The position numbers were made by a program, and so were the translations under genes. Shown here piece after piece: positions 14,220 through 24,973 of a stretch of DNA of 46,893 nucleotides. Each line of letters starts with the position of its first letter. Position 1 is the first letter of the stretch. A model generated the notes under the pieces. The model did no database searches. It saw only the letters and a list, made by a program, of their open reading frames with translations, and was not told where the DNA came from. The stretch is from DATILL01 sp035476575 (GTDB taxonomy: Bacteria; Actinomycetota; Actinomycetes; Mycobacteriales; JACQDL01): NCBI GenBank assembly GCA_035476575.1, contig DATILL010000155.1:1-46893 (forward strand). Reading direction: 5' to 3'.

Positions 14220-15283
14220 CAGCGTCCGATGAAGATGTACTCGTCCACGCTCCGCCGGACAGCGGCGGCGTGCGTGCCGTAATGGTAGGTGTGCTCGATG
14301 GCGCGGACCTCGACGTGATCCTTGAACTCCGCCAGCAGTGCTTCTAGGGTATCGCGGTCCGGGAGCGCGTTGCTAGAGTACGACAACACGATGGTGGAGT
14401 CGTGGAACTTCTTGAACACGTCCCGGAGGCCTTCCTCGATGGTGCGGCGTGAGGAGAACTTCGTGACGCGCTTGGGAATCTTCTTGCTCTTGGTCGCGTG
14501 CATGATCGTGTCACCCACCCAGTACCGGGACAGGCCTTCGAGGAAGTGGAACCGCTTGGTGTAGTCGTTGTCGTCCGTGGGTGGAGCGTATGGCGGATCG
14601 AGGTACACTACGTCGTACCTCTTGGCCTCCAGTTCGGACACCTCCCGCGAGGTGGCGAGGCATTGCTGCCCGTTGCTGAACACCGCCCTGTTGTAGTCCT
14701 CCACTCGCTCCACGAAGTGGTCGCGCAGACTGATACGCAGGTCGCGTCGCCCGTCGTCGTACCTGCTTAGGTCACCGGTCAGGGTGAACACTCCCCGGGG
14801 CTGCTTGCGAGCTGCCGCCAGGCAGAGGGCGGCGATGGCGATGGCCCGTTTATGACCACGCATTGTGGCGATGTGGCTCCAGGCGGAGTCCAAGAACTCC
14901 AGGTCCTCCTCGGTGAAGAAGACACGGGAGAAGGTGCGTTGAATGAAGTCCCGGTCATCGGCGGGTGGACCTACGATCCGCTCTACGTCTCCCGCGGTGA
15001 GCCTGGTTGCGTGGTTAACGATGCCCGCGGTAGCGACCGCGGCAGGGAACCCCAGGTAGTCGTTGCTGTGGACGGCGTACCCTTGGTGCTTGAGCAGGTA
15101 GGACACCACACCTGACCCCGAGAACGCGTCCAGGGCGGTCCTACCACCGATCTCGTCGAAGGCTTCGGCAAGGTGTGGGAGGAGCCTGTACTTCGACCCC
15201 ATCCAGCGGACCCGCGGGAAGACGGCAGCGCGCTGGGCGGCCAACTCGGAGTCGATCATCGGGTCCAGGCGAACGGTGGCCAC
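14219..15283 (-). CDS. D12-class (N6-adenine) DNA methyltransferase
   Basis: A 354-residue methyltransferase. It has the N-terminal binding motif VRWMGSKYRLLPHL, the S-adenosylmethionine motif DAFSGSGVVSYLL (about residues 48-60) and the catalytic DPPYAPPTDDNDYTKRFHFL (about 227-246), the order found in Dam/DpnM-like enzymes. It would methylate adenine in the sequence cut by the adjoining endonuclease and protect the host. A GTG at 15283 with AGGA upstream is chosen; ATG 15259 is close to where homology begins, and a longer ORF reaching 15358 would overlap the MBL gene. The codon composition is visibly less GC-rich than its neighbours, so recent acquisition is likely. The target sequence cannot be read from the protein. 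Confidence 0.88.
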   Translation of the reverse strand: MATVRLDPMIDSELAAQRAAVFPRVRWMGSKYRLLPHLAEAFDEIGGRTALDAFSGSGVVSYLLKHQGYAVHSNDYLGFPAAVATAGIVNHATRLTAGDVERIVGPPADDRDFIQRTFSRVFFTEEDLEFLDSAWSHIATMRGHKRAIAIAALCLAAARKQPRGVFTLTGDLSRYDDGRRDLRISLRDHFVERVEDYNRAVFSNGQQCLATSREVSELEAKRYDVVYLDPPYAPPTDDNDYTKRFHFLEGLSRYWVGDTIMHATKSKKIPKRVTKFSSRRTIEEGLRDVFKKFHDSTIVLSYSSNALPDRDTLEALLAEFKDHVEVRAIEHTYHYGTHAAAVRRSVDEYIFIGR

Positions 15284-15336
15284 AGGCACATCCTGCCGTA
15301 GACCACCGACGGGAACGGGGACGCCAGCCCGGCGTT

Positions 15337-15996
15337 TCACCAGCCGCGGGTGCGCCACTCGGGGATGTGTGGGCGCTCGGCACCCAGCGTGGTGTCCTTG
15401 CCATGGCCGGGATAGACCCAGGTCTCGTCCGGCAGCACGCCGAAGATCCGCTGCTCCAGGTCGTCCATCAGCGAGGCGAAGTTCGCCGCGTTGCCGCGGG
15501 TGTTACCCGGTCCGCCGGGGAACAGCGCGTCGCCGGTGAGCAGGTGCGGATGCCCGGTCGGGTCGTCGTACAGCAGGGCGATCGAGCCGGGCGTGTGCCC
15601 GCGCAGGTGGATGACCCGCAGCGTGCAGCGGCCGACCGGGATCGTGTCGCCGTGCCCGACCAGCTCGGTCGGCTGGACCGGCAGCGGGCCGGCGTCCAGC
15701 GGGTGTGCCACCGTGCGGGCGCCCGTCGCCCGGGCCACCTCGGCCAGCGCCTGCCAGTGGTCGCCGTGCCGGTGAGTGGTCACGATCCGGGCCAGCGGGA
15801 GCTCGTCCCCGACCAGGGCGAGCAGCCGGGGCGCCTCGTTGGCCGCGTCGACCAGCACGCCCTCGCCGGTGTCCACGCAGCGCAGCAGGTAGGCGTTGTT
15901 GTCCATCGGCCCGACGGCCAGCTTGCTGATCGACAGCGCCGGCAGCTCGCGTTCCTGGGCCGGACCACCGACCTTGACGTCTCCGGTATAGGTCAT
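15337..15996 (-). CDS. MBL-fold metallo-hydrolase (glyoxalase II-like)
   Basis: A 219-residue metallo-beta-lactamase-fold hydrolase. The Zn-binding motif is THRHGDHW (about residues 72-79), with downstream metal ligands in HLRGHTPGS and LLTGDALFPGG, and the C-terminal YPGHGKDTTLG. It starts MTYTGDVKVGG at 15996 with GGGAAG upstream; the open frame extends further but without RBS or homology. Genes of this kind commonly adjoin uvrA in actinobacteria. The physiological substrate is unknown; glyoxalase II-type thioester hydrolysis is the nearest family activity. The restriction-modification genes abut its 3' end, so the accessory block appears to have joined the core here. Confidence 0.88.
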   Translation of the reverse strand: MTYTGDVKVGGPAQERELPALSISKLAVGPMDNNAYLLRCVDTGEGVLVDAANEAPRLLALVGDELPLARIVTTHRHGDHWQALAEVARATGARTVAHPLDAGPLPVQPTELVGHGDTIPVGRCTLRVIHLRGHTPGSIALLYDDPTGHPHLLTGDALFPGGPGNTRGNAANFASLMDDLEQRIFGVLPDETWVYPGHGKDTTLGAERPHIPEWRTRGW

Positions 15997-16145
15997 CCGG
16001 ACATCTTCCCTGATCGGCGCGAGATGTGCCGGCGCGAGAACGGTCGCGCGGGAAGATCTGCGCGAGAAGGCACGCGACGCGAGTGGCGCGGGAACGCCCG
16101 TGCCCGGGCGCTCGTTCATATCGCAGCCGCACCGGGGAGGCTCTC

Positions 16146-16355
16146 ATGACCGACCAGTACCCGTTTGACCCGTTCGAGCCACCGCCACCGCCACCGGATG
16201 AGACCCACCATCTGGTGGTCGAGCACAGGTACGGCGACCTCAGCCTGGACCGGCCGATGGTGATCATAGGCTTCCCGACGCTGGCCGACCGGCCGAAGCC
16301 GTTGCTGCGTGGCACCGAGACCTCCCAGCAGAAGGCCGACGAGGGCGATTCGTAG
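16146..16355 (+). CDS. small conserved protein of unknown function
   Basis: A 69-residue soluble protein: proline-rich start (MTDQYPFDPFEPPPPPPDE), then HHLVVEHRYGDLSLDRPMVI and a Lys/Glu-rich tail. GGGGAGG lies 6 nt upstream of the ATG, so translation is well supported. It sits between the divergent MBL gene and uvrA, 85 bp from the latter. No family function is known to me. Confidence 0.7.
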   Translation: MTDQYPFDPFEPPPPPPDETHHLVVEHRYGDLSLDRPMVIIGFPTLADRPKPLLRGTETSQQKADEGDS

Positions 16356-16440
16356 GCGGGCTGGACCGGCGCGGGAGAATTCTGTCGCACCCCCTGCTTA
16401 GAGTGGGGCGAACCAGACCTCCGTCGACCGAGAGAAGCCC

Positions 16441-19299
<2,859 letters not shown>

Positions 19300-19321
19300 C
19301 CGGTCCGAGCGGCTCGATGCG

Positions 19322-19335
19322 GCGGTGCGCACCGC
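19322..19335. terminator. 14-bp perfect palindrome downstream of uvrA
   Basis: GCGGTGCGCACCGC is a perfect palindrome 22 bp after the uvrA stop. As RNA it can only form a short stem because there is no loop sequence. It could be a weak terminator element or a protein-binding site; the role is unresolved. Confidence 0.25.
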
Positions 19336-19383
19336 GACAGCTCCCTACCACGGCGAGAGAACCAGTGCTGGGAGGCCCAGCGG

Positions 19384-19400
19384 CAATACTCCCGGTATTG
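19384..19400. promoter_or_regulatory. putative autoregulatory operator of the toxin-antitoxin pair
   Basis: CAATAC-TCCCG-GTATTG is a perfect 6-bp inverted repeat with a 5-nt spacer that ends 8 nt before the antitoxin ATG. It overlaps the TATTGT -10-like hexamer (19396-19401), so a bound repressor would block transcription. Antitoxins of this type usually autorepress; binding here is inference. Confidence 0.55.
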
Positions 19401-19401
19401 T
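19396..19401 (+). promoter_or_regulatory. TATTGT -10-like element of the antitoxin gene
   Basis: The hexamer ends 7 nt before the ATG at 19409 and no ribosome-binding site is present, so the transcript is probably leaderless. Confidence 0.4.
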
Positions 19402-19408
19402 TCTCGCT

Positions 19409-19660
19409 ATGGCTACGACCACGGTCTCGTACACGCTGGATGAAGGCCTGCCGGAGCAGGTGAAGACGGCTGCCCGGCGCGCTGGGTTGTCCGCCTCGGC
19501 GTACGTCTCCCGGGAGCTGCATCGTGCGGTGCTGCGTGACGCGGCCCGCCGGTACGCCGAGTGGCTGGACTCCGACGCCCAGGTACGCGACGAGATTGCG
19601 GCGTTCCGCGGTCTCGGCGACCCCGCGGGGTCGCTGGCCGCGCTGGACGCGGCGTCGTGA
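19409..19660 (+). CDS. antitoxin of a MazEF-like pair (ribbon-helix-helix type)
   Basis: An 83-residue protein. The N-terminal VSYTLDEGLPEQVKTAARRA followed by GLSASAYVSRELHRAVLRD fits a short beta strand then two helices, the ribbon-helix-helix DNA-binding fold. The C-terminal half is charged and helical, the usual toxin-wrapping region. Its stop overlaps the toxin start by 4 nt (GTGA). Antitoxins bind their own promoter; a 17-bp palindrome sits directly before the ATG. The pair lies between uvrA and uvrC, a place where it may have inserted. Confidence 0.78.
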   Translation: MATTTVSYTLDEGLPEQVKTAARRAGLSASAYVSRELHRAVLRDAARRYAEWLDSDAQVRDEIAAFRGLGDPAGSLAALDAAS

Positions 19661-19980
19661 CGGCCCGCCGCGGCGAGGTCTGGGAGTACGCGCACCCGGA
19701 CTCCGGCAAGTTCCGGGTCGTGGTGGTCAGCAACGACGTCCAGAACGACATCCCGGGTGCCTGGCCGCTGTGCGTGCTGGTGACGCGCCGTACCCCATCG
19801 GTGGGGATCCCCGCGTTCACCGTTGAGCTGGCCGACCCCGACCCGCTCGGTGGCGTCGTGCTGACCGCCACCGTGCGCGGGCTCGACCCGGCCGGGCTGG
19901 TCGTCCCCCTCGGCATGGTCACCGGAGCGACCATGACCCGGATCAGCGCCGCGCTCAAGGACCTGTTCGAGCTCAGCTAG
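19657..19980 (+). CDS. MazF-like (PemK/CcdB-fold) toxin
   Basis: A 107-residue protein beginning TARRGEVWEYAHPDSGKFRV, the R-G-E-V-W opening typical of MazF/PemK endoribonucleases. FRVVVVSNDVQND and LVVPLGMVTGATMTRISAAL correspond to the family's central strand and its C-terminal helix. Active toxins cleave mRNA at short motifs and arrest growth; the target motif is not predictable. GTG 19657 overlaps the antitoxin stop, so the pair is translationally coupled. The family assignment is by motif and gene arrangement. Confidence 0.75.
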   Translation: MTARRGEVWEYAHPDSGKFRVVVVSNDVQNDIPGAWPLCVLVTRRTPSVGIPAFTVELADPDPLGGVVLTATVRGLDPAGLVVPLGMVTGATMTRISAALKDLFELS

Positions 19981-20025
19981 GTGGGGCTGACCGTTCCGCC
20001 GGCTGGCTGCGTCGGGGCGACGTCG

Positions 20026-20031
20026 TAGGCT
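20026..20031 (+). promoter_or_regulatory. TAGGCT -10-like element of uvrC
   Basis: TAGGCT ends 6 nt before the GTG start at 20038. With no ribosome-binding site between, this matches the TANNNT-to-start spacing known for leaderless actinobacterial genes and gives the uvrC operon its own promoter downstream of the toxin gene. Confidence 0.5.
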
Positions 20032-20037
20032 CATCGG

Positions 20038-22050
20038 GTGGCCGACCCGTCGACATACCGCCCCATGCCGGGGACGGTGCCCGACGAGCCCGGGGTGTAC
20101 CGCTTCCGGGACGAGCGCGGCCGGGTGATCTACGTGGGCAAGGCGAAGAGCCTGCGCGCCCGGCTGTCGTCGTACTTCCAGGACCTCGGCAACCTGCATC
20201 CGCGGACCCGGCAGATGGTGAGCACCGCGGCCGGCGTCGAGTGGACGGTGGTGTCCACCGAGGTCGAGGCGCTGCAGCTCGAGTACTCCTGGATCAAGGA
20301 GTTCGACCCGCGGTTCAACGTCAAGTACCGCGACGACAAGAGCTATCCCAGCCTCGCCGTGACGATGTACGAGGAGTTCCCCCGGCTGCAGGTGATGCGC
20401 GGGCCGAAGAAGAAGGGCGTGCGCTACTTCGGGCCGTACGCGCACGCCTGGGCGATCCGGGAGACGCTGGACCTGCTGCTGCGGGTGTTCCCGGCCCGGA
20501 CCTGCTCGGCCGGGGTGTTCACCCGGGCTGGGCAGATCGGCCGGCCGTGCCTGCTCGGCTACATCGGCAAGTGCTCGGCGCCGTGCGTCGGCCGGGTCAC
20601 CGCCGAGGAGCACCGCCGGATCGTGACCGACTTCTGCGACTTCATGGCCGGGCGGGGGGAGCAGTTCGTCCGCAGGCTGGAGAAGGAGATGGTGGCCGCC
20701 TCGACCGAGCTGGAGTTCGAGCGGGCGGCCCGGATCCGTGACGACATCGCCGCGTTGCGCAAGGCGATGGAGAAGAACGCGGTGGTCCTCGGCGACGGAA
20801 CCGACGCCGACGTGGTGGCCTTCGCGCAGGACGCGCTGGAGGCGGCGGTGCAGGTCTTCCACGTCCGCGGTGGCCGGGTCCGCGGCCAGCGCGGCTGGGT
20901 GGTGGACAAGGTCGAGGACGTCACCACCGGCGACCTGGTCGAGCACTTCGTCACCCAGTTCTACGGCGACGGCGACGGCACCGGAACGGAGCCGGGTGAC
21001 TCGGCGGCGGAGGAGGTGCCCCGCGAGGTGCTGGTGCCGGAGCTGCCGGGCTCTGCCGCGGCGCTGGTCGAGTGGCTGTCCGCGCGGCGCGGCACCAAGG
21101 TGTCGCTGCGGGTGCCGCAGCGCGGCGACAAGCGGGCGCTGTACGAGACGGTGGAGCGCAACGCCGGCCAGGCGTTCGCCCAGCACAAGCTGCGCCGGGC
21201 CGCCGACCTCACCGCCCGGTCGCGCGCCTTGCAGGAGATCCAGGAGGCGCTGGGGCTGGACGACGCGCCGCTGCGGGTTGAGTGCTTCGACGTCTCGCAC
21301 GTGCAGGGCACCAACGTGGTGGCCAGCATGGTGGTCTTCGAGGACGGCCTGCCGCGCAAGAGCGAGTACCGCCGGTTCGCCCTGCGCGGCGACTTCGGGG
21401 ACGATGACACGGCGTGGATCTACGAGGTGACCCGGCGCCGGTTCGCCCGCTACGTCGAGGACCGGGCCAGGTCCGGCCAGCCGGGCGGGGACGCCGCCGG
21501 CACGCCGGTCGATCCCGAGACCGGGCGGCCGCGTACCTTCGCCTACCCGCCCAACCTGGTCGTGGTGGACGGCGGCCCGCCGCAGGTGGCGGCCGCGCAG
21601 CGGGCGCTGGACGAGCTCGGCGTCGGCGAGGTGAGCCTGGTGGGGCTGGCCAAGCGGCTGGAGGAGGTCTGGCTGCCCGGCGAGGACGACCCGGTGATCA
21701 TGCCGCGCAGCTCCGAAGGGTTGTACCTGCTGCAGCGGGTCCGCGACGAGGCGCACCGCTTCGCCATCACCTACCACCGGGCCAAGCGGTCCAAGGCGAT
21801 GACCAGCTCGGCCCTGGACGGCGTACCCGGGCTGGGGAAGACCCGGCGCAAGGCGCTGCTGGCCCACTTCGGTTCGCTGAAGCGGCTCCGGGCGGCCGGC
21901 GTCGAGGACATCATGGCCGTGCCGGGTGTCGGCCGGCGCACCGCCGAGGCTGTGCTTGCAGCGCTGGCGGGCCCGCAAGCCGGGCCGGACGCCGCACCCG
22001 CGCCGGCTGTCAACCCGGCAACCGGCGAGATCATCGAGGGGGGCGGGTGA
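20038..22050 (+). CDS. uvrC: UvrABC system protein C (excinuclease)
   Basis: A 670-residue nuclease that makes both incisions around a lesion held by UvrB. Domains in order: GIY-YIG (EPGVYRFRDERGRVIYVGKA, about 17-36), a Cys cluster (CLLGYIGKCSAPCVG), the UVR motif that binds UvrB (EFERAARIRDDIAALRKAM, about 223-241), the RNase H-like nuclease domain (ECFDVSHVQGTNVVASMVVF; NLVVVDGGPPQ) and a tandem helix-hairpin-helix end (VPGLGKTRRKALL; VPGVGRRTAEAVL). Length is usual for actinobacteria. The start GTG 20038 follows a leaderless-type -10. The stop overlaps rapZ (GTGA), placing uvrC first in the uvrC-rapZ-yvcK-whiA operon. Confidence 0.97.
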   Translation: MADPSTYRPMPGTVPDEPGVYRFRDERGRVIYVGKAKSLRARLSSYFQDLGNLHPRTRQMVSTAAGVEWTVVSTEVEALQLEYSWIKEFDPRFNVKYRDDKSYPSLAVTMYEEFPRLQVMRGPKKKGVRYFGPYAHAWAIRETLDLLLRVFPARTCSAGVFTRAGQIGRPCLLGYIGKCSAPCVGRVTAEEHRRIVTDFCDFMAGRGEQFVRRLEKEMVAASTELEFERAARIRDDIAALRKAMEKNAVVLGDGTDADVVAFAQDALEAAVQVFHVRGGRVRGQRGWVVDKVEDVTTGDLVEHFVTQFYGDGDGTGTEPGDSAAEEVPREVLVPELPGSAAALVEWLSARRGTKVSLRVPQRGDKRALYETVERNAGQAFAQHKLRRAADLTARSRALQEIQEALGLDDAPLRVECFDVSHVQGTNVVASMVVFEDGLPRKSEYRRFALRGDFGDDDTAWIYEVTRRRFARYVEDRARSGQPGGDAAGTPVDPETGRPRTFAYPPNLVVVDGGPPQVAAAQRALDELGVGEVSLVGLAKRLEEVWLPGEDDPVIMPRSSEGLYLLQRVRDEAHRFAITYHRAKRSKAMTSSALDGVPGLGKTRRKALLAHFGSLKRLRAAGVEDIMAVPGVGRRTAEAVLAALAGPQAGPDAAPAPAVNPATGEIIEGGG

Positions 22051-22979
22051 GGGACCGCAGAGCAGGGCAGGCCGAGCGTGCCGCTGCCGAGGGCGAGCAC
22101 GGCGCCGAGCACGGGGGCAGCAGCCCTGGGCTGGACGTGGTGATCGTGACCGGGCTGTCCGGCGCGGGCCGCAGCACCGCGGCCAAGTGCCTGGAGGACC
22201 TCGGGTACTTCGTGGTGGACAACCTGCCGCCCGAGCTGATCGCCACCATGGTTGACCTGGGCAGCCGGTCCGAGGGGGCGGTGACCCGGATCGCGGTGGT
22301 GATGGACGTGCGCAGCCGGGCGTTCTCGGCCGACCTGCGGTCGGTGATCGTCGACCTCGACCGGGGCGGCTCGGCACCTAAGGTGCTGTTCCTCGAGGCG
22401 GCCGACGACGTGCTGATCCGCCGGTTCGAAAGCGTCCGGCGGGCGCACCCGCTGGCCGACCGGATCGCCGACGGCCTGGCCGCCGAGCGCGAGCTGCTGG
22501 CCGGGCTGCGCGGTGAGGCCGACGTGGTGATCGACACCAGCCGGCTCAACGTGCACGAGCTGCGGCACCATATTGAGGCGGCGTTCGGCGAGGAGGTGCA
22601 CCGGCCGCTGCGCGCCACCGTGCTCTCCTTCGGCTACAAGTATGGCCTGCCGATGGACGCCGACCTGGTGGTCGACGTCCGGTTCCTGCCCAACCCGCAC
22701 TGGATCCCGGAGCTGCGGCCGTTCACCGGCCAGCAGCCCGAGGTGCGCGACTACGTGCTCAGCCAGGCCGGCGCTAAGGAGTTCCTGGACCGCTACCACA
22801 GCCTGCTCCGGCTGGTCGGAGCCGGCTACCTGCGCGAGGGCAAGCGCTACCTGACCCTGGCGGTCGGCTGTACCGGTGGCAAGCACCGGTCGGTGGCGAT
22901 GGCCGTCGAGCTGGCCCGGCTGCTCGCCGGCGACGGCGTCCAGACCAAGGTCACGCACCGGGACGTGGGACGGGAGTGA
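22047..22979 (+). CDS. rapZ: RapZ/YvcJ family nucleotide-binding protein
   Basis: A 310-residue P-loop protein of the RapZ family, which in E. coli is an RNA-binding adaptor controlling glucosamine-6-phosphate synthase and in Gram-positives affects envelope and competence. The P-loop reads GLSGAGRST (about 35-43): the usual Walker A Lys is Arg, a substitution typical of actinobacterial members as I recall. Also seen are GYFVVDNLPPELI, the C-terminal SFGYKYGLPMDADLVVDVRF and the conserved GCTGGKHRSVAMA. The first 25 residues are charged and variable. GTGA overlaps at both ends couple it to uvrC and yvcK. The precise role in actinobacteria is not settled. Confidence 0.93.
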   Translation: MRDRRAGQAERAAAEGEHGAEHGGSSPGLDVVIVTGLSGAGRSTAAKCLEDLGYFVVDNLPPELIATMVDLGSRSEGAVTRIAVVMDVRSRAFSADLRSVIVDLDRGGSAPKVLFLEAADDVLIRRFESVRRAHPLADRIADGLAAERELLAGLRGEADVVIDTSRLNVHELRHHIEAAFGEEVHRPLRATVLSFGYKYGLPMDADLVVDVRFLPNPHWIPELRPFTGQQPEVRDYVLSQAGAKEFLDRYHSLLRLVGAGYLREGKRYLTLAVGCTGGKHRSVAMAVELARLLAGDGVQTKVTHRDVGRE

Positions 22980-23953
22980 GGGTGGGCTTGCCGAAGGTGG
23001 TCTGCCTGGGGGGTGGGCACGGGCTGGCCGCGTCCCTCGGCGCGTCGCGCCGGCTCACGCCGTACCTCACCGCAGTGGTGACGGTCGCGGACGACGGCGG
23101 CTCGTCCGGCCGGATCCGGCGCGAGCTGGACGCCGTACCCCCCGGTGACCTGCGGATGGCGCTGGCCACCCTGGCCGGCGACGACGAGTGGGGCCGGTTG
23201 TGGGCGCAGGTGCTGCAGCACCGGTTCAGCGGGTCCGGGGCGCTGGCCGGCCACCCGATCGGCAACCTGCTGCTCGCCGGCCTGGCCGAGATGTTCGGGT
23301 GGGACATGGTGCGGGCGCTGGAGGTGGCCGGCCGGATGGTCGGCTCGGTGGGCCAGGTGCTGCCGATGTCCGACGTGCCGCTGGAGATCGCCGCCGAGGT
23401 GGCCGGCATCGACGGCGACCCGGCCAGGGTGCACCACATCCGCGGCCAGGTCGCGGTGGCCTCCACATCCGGCCGGGTGCGGTCGGTCCGCCTGATCCCG
23501 GCCGACCCGCCGGCCTGCCCGCAGGCCGTGGCCGCGATCCGGGACGCCGACCAGGTGGTGCTCGGCCCGGGCTCGTGGTTCACCAGCGTGCTGCCGCACC
23601 TGCTGGTGCCCGACCTATGCCAGGCGCTGCGGGAGACCGCAGCCCGGCGGGTGGTCGCGCTCAACCTGGCGCCGCAGGGGGAGACCGAGGGGTTCTCGCC
23701 GCAGGCCCACCTGGAGGTGCTGGTCGAGCACGCACCCGGGCTGCGGATCGACGCCGTGGTCGCCGACGTCAACGCGGTGGCGGACATTCGTGGTCTGATG
23801 TCCGCGGTGACGTCGCTGGGTGCCGAGCTCGTCCTCGAGCCGGTCTCCGCTGGCGACGGTACGCCGCGTCATGATCCCGCGCGGCTGGCCACGGCCTTCG
23901 CGCGGGTGTTCTACGGGGAAGCACGGCACGGGGAGGAAAACGCATGGCGATGA
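22976..23953 (+). CDS. yvcK: YvcK/CofD-like family protein (gluconeogenesis/cell-shape factor)
   Basis: A 325-residue protein with a Rossmann-like start KVVCLGGGHGLAASLGASRR, then VTVADDGGSSGRIRREL and PPGDLRMALATLAGDD, diagnostic of the YvcK branch of the CofD superfamily. Homologues (CuvA in mycobacteria) bind UDP-sugars and are needed for normal cell wall and growth on gluconeogenic carbon. They are not the F420 transferase CofD. GLAGHPIGNLLLAGLAEM and DQVVLGPGSWFTSVLPHL are further hallmarks. GTG 22976 overlaps rapZ (GTGA), and its 3' end overlaps whiA by 10 nt. Confidence 0.92.
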   Translation: MRVGLPKVVCLGGGHGLAASLGASRRLTPYLTAVVTVADDGGSSGRIRRELDAVPPGDLRMALATLAGDDEWGRLWAQVLQHRFSGSGALAGHPIGNLLLAGLAEMFGWDMVRALEVAGRMVGSVGQVLPMSDVPLEIAAEVAGIDGDPARVHHIRGQVAVASTSGRVRSVRLIPADPPACPQAVAAIRDADQVVLGPGSWFTSVLPHLLVPDLCQALRETAARRVVALNLAPQGETEGFSPQAHLEVLVEHAPGLRIDAVVADVNAVADIRGLMSAVTSLGAELVLEPVSAGDGTPRHDPARLATAFARVFYGEARHGEENAWR

Positions 23954-24924
23954 CGCCGACGGTCAAGGACGAGCTGTCCAGGATCAGCGTCGCCAAGACC
24001 TGCTGTCGCAAGTCGGAGGTCGCGGCCGTGCTGCGGTTCGCCGGGGGCCTGCACATCGTCGGTGGTCGGGTCGTGGTGGAGGCCGAGCTGGACACCGGCT
24101 CGGTGGCGCGCCGGCTGCGCCGGGACATCGGCGAGGTCTACGGCCACACCACCGACGTCCACGTGCTGGCCGGCGGCGGACTACGTAAGGGCAACCGCTA
24201 CATCGTCCGGGTGACCCGCGACGGTGAGGGGCTAGCCCGGCAGGCGGGGCTGCTGGACCTGCGCGGCCGGCCGGTGCGCGGGCTGCCGCCGCAGGTGGTG
24301 TCCGGGGGGCTGTGCGACGCGGAGGCGGCCTGGCGGGGGGCGTTCCTGGCGCACGGGTCGCTGACCGAACCGGGTCGCTCGTCGTCGTTGGAGATCACCT
24401 GCCCGGGCCTGGAGGCGGCCGCCGCGCTGGTCGGTGCCGCTCGCCGGATGGGCATCGCCGCCAAGGCCCGGGAGGTGCGCGGGGTGGACCGGGTGGTGCT
24501 TCGCGACGGCGACGCGATCGGCGCGCTGCTCACCCGGCTCGGCGCGCACGAGAGCGTGCTGGCCTGGGAGGAACGCCGGATGCGGCGCGAGGTCCGGGCC
24601 ACCGCCAACCGGCTGGCCAACTTCGACGACGCCAACCTGCGCCGCTCGGCCCGGGCCGCGGTGGCGGCCGGCGCGCGGGTCCGGCGCGCGTTGGAGATCC
24701 TCGGCGAGCACGCGCCAGACCACCTGCTGCTCGCCGGGCAGCTCCGGCTGGCGCACACCCAGGCGTCGCTGGAGGAGCTCGGCCAGCTCTCTGACCCGCC
24801 GTTGACCAAGGACGCCGTGGCCGGCCGGATCCGCCGGCTGCTCGCGCTGGCCGACAAGCGGGCCAGCGACCTCGGCATACCGGACACCGAGGTCTACGTC
24901 ACCCCCGAGATGCTGGTGCCGTAA
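23944..24924 (+). CDS. whiA: WhiA sporulation/cell-division transcription factor
   Basis: A 326-residue WhiA: an N-terminal LAGLIDADG-homing-endonuclease-like scaffold (VKDELSRISVAKTCCRKSEV, then AVLRFAGGLHIVGGRVVVEA) and a C-terminal helix-turn-helix DNA-binding domain (NRLANFDDANLRRSARAAVA; LGQLSDPPLTKDAVAGRIRR). In Streptomyces WhiA works with WhiB to switch on division and chromosome-segregation genes in aerial hyphae; it is present in nearly all actinobacteria. GGGAGGAA gives a good RBS. It is the last gene of the uvrC operon, and the order rapZ-yvcK-whiA is conserved. Confidence 0.97.
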   Translation: MAMTPTVKDELSRISVAKTCCRKSEVAAVLRFAGGLHIVGGRVVVEAELDTGSVARRLRRDIGEVYGHTTDVHVLAGGGLRKGNRYIVRVTRDGEGLARQAGLLDLRGRPVRGLPPQVVSGGLCDAEAAWRGAFLAHGSLTEPGRSSSLEITCPGLEAAAALVGAARRMGIAAKAREVRGVDRVVLRDGDAIGALLTRLGAHESVLAWEERRMRREVRATANRLANFDDANLRRSARAAVAAGARVRRALEILGEHAPDHLLLAGQLRLAHTQASLEELGQLSDPPLTKDAVAGRIRRLLALADKRASDLGIPDTEVYVTPEMLVP

Positions 24925-24925
24925 C

Positions 24926-24970
24926 CCGGCCAGCCAACCAGTCACCGGCACAAGCAGGGCGGGTGGCCGG
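24926..24970. terminator. possible bidirectional terminator after whiA
   Basis: CCGGCCA (24926-24932) can pair with TGGCCGG (24964-24970) across the gap between whiA and a convergent gene. The 31-nt loop makes it a weak candidate. Confidence 0.3.
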
Positions 24971-24973
24971 TGG

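Noticed and set aside
16356..16440. SOS (LexA) box upstream of uvrA
   Set aside because: I looked for a GAAC/GTTC-type palindrome and found none; only a -10-like TTAGAGT is visible.
19345..22377. 1010-codon ORF on the minus strand
   Set aside because: Antisense to the toxin-antitoxin pair, uvrC and rapZ, all of which are convincing; the translation has no recognisable domain.
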